Below are positions 59,763 to 64,000 of a stretch of DNA of 64,000 nt, piece after piece. The notes under the pieces are model-generated. The model searched no databases, was not told the origin of the DNA, and worked only from the letters and a program-made list of their open reading frames with translations. How positions within the stretch are numbered: the first letter of the stretch is position 1; the number at the start of each line of letters is the position of its first letter. The position numbers and the translations under genes were made by a program. The DNA comes from DASUPK01 sp963843085 (GTDB lineage: Bacteria; Actinomycetota; Thermoleophilia; Solirubrobacterales; 70-9): the NCBI GenBank assembly GCA_963843085.1, contig CAWJJG010000010.1, positions 434,001 through 498,000 of the forward strand, read 5' to 3'.

Positions 59763-60722
59763 TCAGGAGACGAAGGGCAGCTCGACCACCTCGGCGGTGG
59801 CGCCGCCATCGCCGATGGCGAGCTGCTCCCCCTCAGCGGCCTCGCGGCGAACGATCGCGAGGGCGATCGCTCCGTGGGCGGGCGAGAGGCACGCGGTGCC
59901 GATCGCGCCGACCTCCTTCTCGCCGAGGACCAGCGGGTCGCCGTGTGCGGCGGGCGCGCTCAGACGAAGACCGCGCAGCGTCCGGTTTGGCTTGCCGCGG
60001 TAGTGCAGGCGGGCAACCGGCTCCTGGCCTATGTAGCAGCCCTTCTCGAAGTCGACCGCCCGCTCGACGATGCCGGCCTCCGCGGGCATGTGCTCGGAGC
60101 TCATCTCGAGCCCGAACCTGGGCCGCCCCGACTCCACGCGAATGATCTCCGCGGCCTCGTCGCTCACCCGAACGGCGCCGGCCGAGGAGAGCGCAGTCTC
60201 GAGCGCGTCGGTGTCATCGGGCTCCACGATCAGATCGATGCCGAGGTCGGTGGCGACCCCGAGCACGTCGATGCCATCCCACTGTCGAAGGCGCTGGAAG
60301 TGTTCCGGCCGCAGACCCTCGAACCCGGAGAGCTCGGGCGAGCGCGGACCGATCAGGGAGACGATCGACCAGCGGTCGGTGACATCCTCGATCTCGACCT
60401 CTCGGCCGATGCTGTAGGTGCGCAGGTGCTTTCTGACCGCGTCCGCGGAGACTGGCTCGAGGTCGAGCCAGAGATCACCCTCAGCGAGGTGCAGCACCCG
60501 CATGTCGGAGGTGAGGTGGCCCTTGCGATCGAGCAGGGCCGCGTAGCACCCCGCTCCAGGCTCCAGCGCCTCGATGTCGTTGGTGAGCTGGCCCTGCAGA
60601 TACTCGGCGGCCTCGGCCCCGGAGACCAGCAGGGCGGCGCGCCCGCGTCGCAGGAACCCCGCCTCCTCGCGGAGAGCGCGGTACTGCCCGTCGAGCTCGA
60701 TCCGCGTTGCGCTCTCGGCCAC
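59763..60722 (-). CDS. ygfZ: YgfZ/GcvT-like folate-binding protein
   Basis: About 319 residues from a GTG at 60722. Seen: AEYLQGQLTNDIEALEPGAGCYAALLDRKGHLTSDMRVL, the GcvT-like folate-binding start, and the diagnostic KGCYIGQEPVARLHYRG (about residue 229), the YgfZ signature K-G-C-Y-x-G-Q-E. YgfZ supports Fe-S enzyme repair or maturation with tetrahydrofolate. Divergent from mntR with a perfect inverted repeat just upstream, hinting at control by metal. An in-frame codon at 60776 would extend it through that palindrome and is less likely. Confidence 0.88.
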   Translation of the reverse strand: MAESATRIELDGQYRALREEAGFLRRGRAALLVSGAEAAEYLQGQLTNDIEALEPGAGCYAALLDRKGHLTSDMRVLHLAEGDLWLDLEPVSADAVRKHLRTYSIGREVEIEDVTDRWSIVSLIGPRSPELSGFEGLRPEHFQRLRQWDGIDVLGVATDLGIDLIVEPDDTDALETALSSAGAVRVSDEAAEIIRVESGRPRFGLEMSSEHMPAEAGIVERAVDFEKGCYIGQEPVARLHYRGKPNRTLRGLRLSAPAAHGDPLVLGEKEVGAIGTACLSPAHGAIALAIVRREAAEGEQLAIGDGGATAEVVELPFVS

Positions 60723-60734
60723 GTGAACAGTGTA

Positions 60735-60756
60735 GAAGTTAGTCACTCCTAACTTC
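60735..60756. promoter_or_regulatory. Perfect inverted repeat, probable MntR/DtxR operator
   Basis: GAAGTTAG (60735-60742), six-base spacer TCACTC, CTAACTTC (60749-60756). The half-site resembles the TTAG/CTAA arms of DtxR-family boxes. It sits between ygfZ and mntR, 12 bases from the ygfZ GTG and 28 from the mntR ATG, so binding could affect both. Confidence 0.75.
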
Positions 60757-60784
60757 AGAGTTTGGATCTGCTTCAATACCGCGA

Positions 60785-61477
60785 ATGCCGGCGCAGGCTC
60801 ACAACGCCCACCCGAAGCGACGCACCAACGAGGGCGCCGAGAACTACGCGAAGGCGCTCTACGAGCTGCAGGCGCGTGAGCCGGAGGGGGTGGGCACCAC
60901 GGCCGTGGCGGAGCGGTTGGGCGTTACGCCCGCGTCCGCCTCCGGGATGCTGCGGCGCCTTGCCAAGGAGGGAGTGGTCGAGTACGCCCCCTACCGGGGG
61001 GCCCGCCTGACGCCGGAGGGCGAGCGCATCGCGCTCGAGATGATTCGCCACCACAGGCTGATCGAGCTCTTCCTCGCCGAGGTCCTGGACATGCCGTGGG
61101 ACCGGGTCCACGAGGAGGCCGAGGTGCTCGAGCACCACATCTCCGAAGAGCTCGAGGAGCTGATCGCGGCCAAGCTGGGGGAGCCCGCCCTCGATCCCCA
61201 TGGCGATCCGATACCCGACCGCGACCTGGCGATCAGGTCCGACGACTCCGTGCCGCTGACCGAGGTCGAGCCGGGCGAGGAGGCGGTCTTCACCCGCGTC
61301 TCCGACAGCGACGCGGCGATGCTGCGCTACCTCGCGGAGAGGTCGATCCAGCCTGGGGCGAAGCTTTCGATCAGGAGCCGTGAGCCGTTCGGGGGCCCGG
61401 TGATCGTGGAGATCGGGGGCCGCACCCACCCGCTCGGCCCGAAGCTCGCGGAGAGCATGAGGGTCCGACGTGGCTGA
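60785..61477 (+). CDS. mntR: DtxR/MntR-family metal-dependent regulator
   Basis: 230 residues. Order seen: winged helix (NYAKALYELQAREPEGVGTTAVAERLGVTPASASGMLRRLAKEGVV), dimerisation and metal domain with metal-binding residues in MIRHHRLIELFL, VLEHHISEEL, and a C-terminal SH3-like FeoA domain (AMLRYLAERSIQPGAKLSI). It binds Mn(II) or Fe(II) and represses uptake. It is coupled to an Nramp transporter (GTG overlap), which favours manganese. The three-domain length is typical of DtxR/IdeR rather than the short Bacillus MntR. Confidence 0.9.
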   Translation: MPAQAHNAHPKRRTNEGAENYAKALYELQAREPEGVGTTAVAERLGVTPASASGMLRRLAKEGVVEYAPYRGARLTPEGERIALEMIRHHRLIELFLAEVLDMPWDRVHEEAEVLEHHISEELEELIAAKLGEPALDPHGDPIPDRDLAIRSDDSVPLTEVEPGEEAVFTRVSDSDAAMLRYLAERSIQPGAKLSIRSREPFGGPVIVEIGGRTHPLGPKLAESMRVRRG

Positions 61478-62849
61478 GGAGGAGCTCGGGCTCGTCGATC
61501 CACTGCCAGGGGAGCTCTCGGAGCCCCCGGCTCCCGGAGACCTCCTCGGCGGCGCCGAGGACGTGCTGCCCGAGGACGTCCTTCCCGGCGAGGCGGCGGT
61601 CAACCGGGCGGCTCGCCGCTCGCTCGACGGACACGCGCGCGGGTTGGCCCGGATCTGGCCGTTCCTCGGCCCGGCGTTCATCGCCGCCGTCGCGTACGTC
61701 GACCCCGGTAACTTCGCCACGAATATCGCCGGCGGCGCCAAGTTCGGCTACCTGCTGCTCTGGGTGGTCCTCGGGGCGAACCTGATCGCGATGGTCGTTC
61801 AGACGCAGTCGGCGAAGCTCGGGATCGCGACCGGGAGGAACCTGGCGGAGGCGTGCCGGGACGCCTTCTCGCGGCGCACGTCCATCGGACTCTGGCTGCA
61901 GGCGGAGATCGTGGCGGCCGCCTGTGACATCGCCGAGGTGGTCGGCGCGGCGCTCGGCCTGAACCTCCTCTTCGGAATCCCACTGTTCCCGGCGGGCCTG
62001 CTCGCGGGCGCCGGCGCCTTCGCCATCCTCGGCCTCCAGCAGAAGGGCTTCCGCCGACTCGAGGCGGGCATCGTCGTGATGGTCGGCGTCGTCGTCCTCG
62101 CCTTCGCCTTCGAGATCTTCGAGTCGCATCCCGATGGGAGCCAGGTGGCCAAGCACCTCTTCACCCCGGGCTTCGACGGCACCGAGAGCATCCTGCTGGC
62201 GACGGGAATCATCGGCGCCACCGTGATGCCGCACGTCATCTATCTGCACTCGGCCCTCACGCAGCGCCGGATCGTGGGCCGCGACGAGAGGGAGAGGCGG
62301 AAGATCCTGCGGTTCGAGCGCGTCGACGTGGTGATCGCAATGGCGCTCGCGGGGGCGGTCAACCTCTCGATGATGATCATGGCCGCTGCTCTCTTCCACG
62401 GCAGCGGCCTCGCCGGGATCGACACCATCGACGGGGCCTTCAACGGTCTCAAGCAGGTCGTCTCGCCGGGAGCCGCGACGATCTTCGGCGTCGCCCTCTT
62501 GGCGTCGGGCTATGCCTCGTCCTCGGTGGGCACCATGGCGGGCCAGGTCGTGATGCAGGGGTTCATCCGCCGGCGGATCCCGATCTTCCTGCGCCGCGCG
62601 ATCACACTCGCCCCGGCCCTGATCGTGCTCGCCATCGGCGTCGACCCGACCGCCGCCCTGGTCGCGAGCCAGGTCGTCCTCTCCTTCGGCATCCCGTTCG
62701 CCCTGGTCCCGCTCGTGATGCTCACCCGCAGGCGGGACCTGATGGGCTCGCTCGCGAACCCTGGCTGGCTCACGGTGGTCGTCTCCGTCCTCTCAGGGCT
62801 GATCATCGCCCTCAACGTCTTCCTGCTGGAGCAGGTCTTCATCGGCTAG
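61470..62849 (+). CDS. mntH: Nramp-family Mn/Fe transporter
   Basis: 459 residues from a GTG overlapping the mntR stop region. Seen: about 11 spans, the TM1 motif AYVDPGNFATNIA with the metal-binding Asp and Asn, GANLIAMVVQTQSAKLGIATGRNL, and the TM6 MPHVIYLHSALTQ with the metal-binding Met. It takes up Mn(II) (or Fe(II)) with protons. The N-terminal about 50 residues are acidic and not membrane-bound. Operon and operator position support MntR control. Confidence 0.93.
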   Translation: MAEEELGLVDPLPGELSEPPAPGDLLGGAEDVLPEDVLPGEAAVNRAARRSLDGHARGLARIWPFLGPAFIAAVAYVDPGNFATNIAGGAKFGYLLLWVVLGANLIAMVVQTQSAKLGIATGRNLAEACRDAFSRRTSIGLWLQAEIVAAACDIAEVVGAALGLNLLFGIPLFPAGLLAGAGAFAILGLQQKGFRRLEAGIVVMVGVVVLAFAFEIFESHPDGSQVAKHLFTPGFDGTESILLATGIIGATVMPHVIYLHSALTQRRIVGRDERERRKILRFERVDVVIAMALAGAVNLSMMIMAAALFHGSGLAGIDTIDGAFNGLKQVVSPGAATIFGVALLASGYASSSVGTMAGQVVMQGFIRRRIPIFLRRAITLAPALIVLAIGVDPTAALVASQVVLSFGIPFALVPLVMLTRRRDLMGSLANPGWLTVVVSVLSGLIIALNVFLLEQVFIG

Positions 62850-62858
62850 CGGTGGCTC

Positions 62859-62884
62859 GTGGCCGCGACTTGATGGCGAAGCCG
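62859..62884. repeat. Dispersed repeat, copy 2
   Basis: GTGGCCGCGAC, one T, then TGATGGCGAAGCCG; see 54966-54992. Here it is 10 nt after the mntH stop. Confidence 0.5.
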
Positions 62885-62888
62885 TCGA

Positions 62889-62894
62889 TACTCT
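62889..62894 (+). promoter_or_regulatory. -10 element of the gene at 62901 (leaderless)
   Basis: TACTCT, 6 nt before the GTG at 62901. Confidence 0.4.
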
Positions 62895-62900
62895 GCGTCC

Positions 62901-63263
62901 GTGGCACTCGTAGAGGACTTCGAGGCGGTCGTGGAGACGCTCCCGGACGACTGGACCGACCTCGAGCTCGACCTGCGGATCGCCGACGAGACCCGCTACG
63001 TCGACGCCGCCGTGATCCTCTCGCTGGTGAACGCGCAGCCGTATTCGCGCGCGGACTGGCACTGGCGGATCAATGTCGCCCACCGCTTCGGTCACGCCGC
63101 GGCGGCCGAGACGGTTCGGGGAGCACTCAGCAAGCTCGATGGCGAGGGCATCGGCGGCGAGCTTCGGGTGCGGGACGCCCAGGAGGGCCGCGCCGAGATC
63201 ATGCAGTGGTGGGGCCGGCCGGAAAGCATCCGGCGGGACTTCCAGCGCAGACGCAGCCTCTAG
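62901..63263 (+). CDS. Hypothetical protein (120 aa)
   Basis: From a GTG. Alpha/beta pattern with DLELDLRIADETRYVDAAVILSLVNAQPYSRADWHWRINVAHRFGH and an Arg-rich C-terminus. WHWRI and HRFGHAAA carry aromatic and His residues but no motif I can name. It stands alone after mntH. Its stop abuts the end of the EAL-GAF gene on the other strand. Confidence 0.65.
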   Translation: MALVEDFEAVVETLPDDWTDLELDLRIADETRYVDAAVILSLVNAQPYSRADWHWRINVAHRFGHAAAAETVRGALSKLDGEGIGGELRVRDAQEGRAEIMQWWGRPESIRRDFQRRRSL

Positions 63264-64000
63264 CTAGACGAACCGCTCCGGGTCCGGGACCCGGAAGAAG
63301 GACTCGATGACGGAGGCGAGCTGGTTGGCGATGATGCGCGCCCGGTTCATCTCGGTTCGCGTCCAGGGGCGCTCCTCCTCGCACATCGCCTCGACGATCC
63401 CGATGCTCTCGCCGCGATGCACGACCGGGACGATCAACAGCGTCCGGTAGCCGAGCGAGAACATCAGCTCGACCTCGAGCCGGTCCGCCCGGGGGTCGCC
63501 CACCATGACCTGCGCTGACTCCTGGCTTTCGAGAACGCGTCCCGTGGTCGGATACTTCTCCACCGAGAAGTACTCCTCCTCAGGCTGGGTGCCGCTCTCC
63601 GCGAGCGTCTCGACGATCTCCATGTCGGGGTGCCACTGGGAGAGCGCGACCTTGTCGGCGTGGAGCTCTCCCGCGATCAGGTCCAGGGCGTTGTAGAGAT
63701 CGTCACGGGACCTGGCGTTGGCGAGCCGGGCGCTGAGGTGCTCGAGGCGGCGGTCTCCGGCCGAGATCGTCGGGCTGTCACCGCCCGGTGTCGAGATCAG
63801 TGCCTTGGCGAGTGCGTTGCGGCAGGTCTCGGCGGCTGGAGGCGAGACCCGGCTCCAGGGGGAGCGGGCCGGCCGATCGCGTAGCCCTGCCCGCAGGGGA
63901 CGTCGAGATTGGAGAGCGCCTCGATGTCGTCGTGGCTCTCGACTCCCTCTGCGCAGACCGTGGCGCCGACGCGGCGGGCGAAGCGCACCAGTGACTCGAC
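63264..64000 (-). CDS. EAL-GAF signalling protein (partial, one frameshift)
   Basis: The end of an EAL domain enters from the right edge (VRFARRVGATVCAEGVES..VPCGQGYAIGRPAP; the EGVE motif is present) and runs into a CCCCC run at 63858-63862 on the coding strand, where the frame is lost. With one base added it continues WSRVSPPAAETCRNALAKAL and then a GAF domain (YNALDLIAGELHADKVALSQWH, YRTLLIVPVVHRGESIGIVEAMCEEERPWT) to the stop at 63264. So a c-di-GMP phosphodiesterase-type protein with a C-terminal GAF sensor, likely with more domains off the edge. Sequence error or recent frameshift. Confidence 0.8.
   Translation of the reverse strand, partial: RVTGALRPPRRRHGLRRGSREPRRHRGALQSRRPLRAGLRDRPARSPWSRVSPPAAETCRNALAKALISTPGGDSPTISAGDRRLEHLSARLANARSRDDLYNALDLIAGELHADKVALSQWHPDMEIVETLAESGTQPEEEYFSVEKYPTTGRVLESQESAQVMVGDPRADRLEVELMFSLGYRTLLIVPVVHRGESIGIVEAMCEEERPWTRTEMNRARIIANQLASVIESFFRVPDPERFV

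Overview
The window is 64 kb of very GC-rich, gene-dense DNA. GTG and TTG starts are frequent, ATGA and TGATG stop/start overlaps are common, and the secreted proteins end in Lys/Arg-rich tails. Gene content points to an aerobic actinobacterium: ClpS, a Ccr-type ethylmalonyl-CoA pathway, a WS/DGAT acyltransferase, GTP-dependent PEPCK, a group 3b NiFe-hydrogenase and DUF5995. The style, with RTX-like, CSLREA and NHL secreted proteins carrying CKKK-type tails, suggests Thermoleophilia/Solirubrobacterales; this lineage call is inference. I see no rRNA, tRNA, CRISPR array, prophage or insertion sequence. It reads as chromosomal backbone.

Layout. 1-3.8 kb: minus-strand operon of acyl-CoA ligase, MFS transporter and GSAM-like aminotransferase (cut by the left edge). 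4.1-6.9 kb: two translationally coupled secreted repeat proteins with Cys/Lys tails. 6.9-9.3 kb: succinyl-CoA-synthetase-like pair plus a FixX-like ferredoxin. 9.4-11.4 kb: DHA2-type MFS exporter under a divergent ArsR-type regulator with two operator copies. 11.5-16.7 kb: group 3b NiFe-hydrogenase operon with an embedded cyclic-nucleotide-binding-domain protein, a maturation protease, and what looks like an eight-codon relic of hypA. 16.7-21.9 kb: small genes, a GNAT/ADP-forming acyl-CoA synthetase fusion and a tandem universal stress protein. 21.7-30.3 kb: apparent operon ppsA, WS/DGAT, porC, porA, porB, GltD-like Fe-S flavoprotein and a small membrane protein. 30.5-32.4 kb: divergent pckG.

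32.5-57.5 kb is a mosaic carrying five enzymes assigned to the ethylmalonyl-CoA pathway at separate spots: mcl with an overlapping thioesterase, mcd, mch, ecm and ccr. Between them lie a TrpB2-like enzyme, a PAS-EAL protein, PadR, GNAT, an NHL protein coupled to a Ser/Thr kinase, an SCP2-like protein, a winged-helix protein, ClpS and secreted proteins. 57.6-64 kb holds a probable PD-(D/E)XK-fold coiled-coil protein, a lipoprotein, ygfZ divergent from mntR-mntH across a perfect inverted repeat, and an EAL-GAF protein cut by the right edge.

Taken together, the central genes describe acetyl-CoA, pyruvate and PEP traffic: assimilation of C2 units by the ethylmalonyl-CoA route, PEP formation by PpsA and PckG, pyruvate/acetyl-CoA interconversion by a POR with its own flavoprotein, and acyl storage lipid formation by WS/DGAT physically coupled to that POR. 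Two cross-window patterns stand out. Thirteen genes have a TANNNT hexamer 6-10 nt before the start codon, which is the architecture of leaderless transcripts. Four otherwise intact genes are broken by single-base shifts next to G/C runs, which look more like homopolymer sequence errors than decay.
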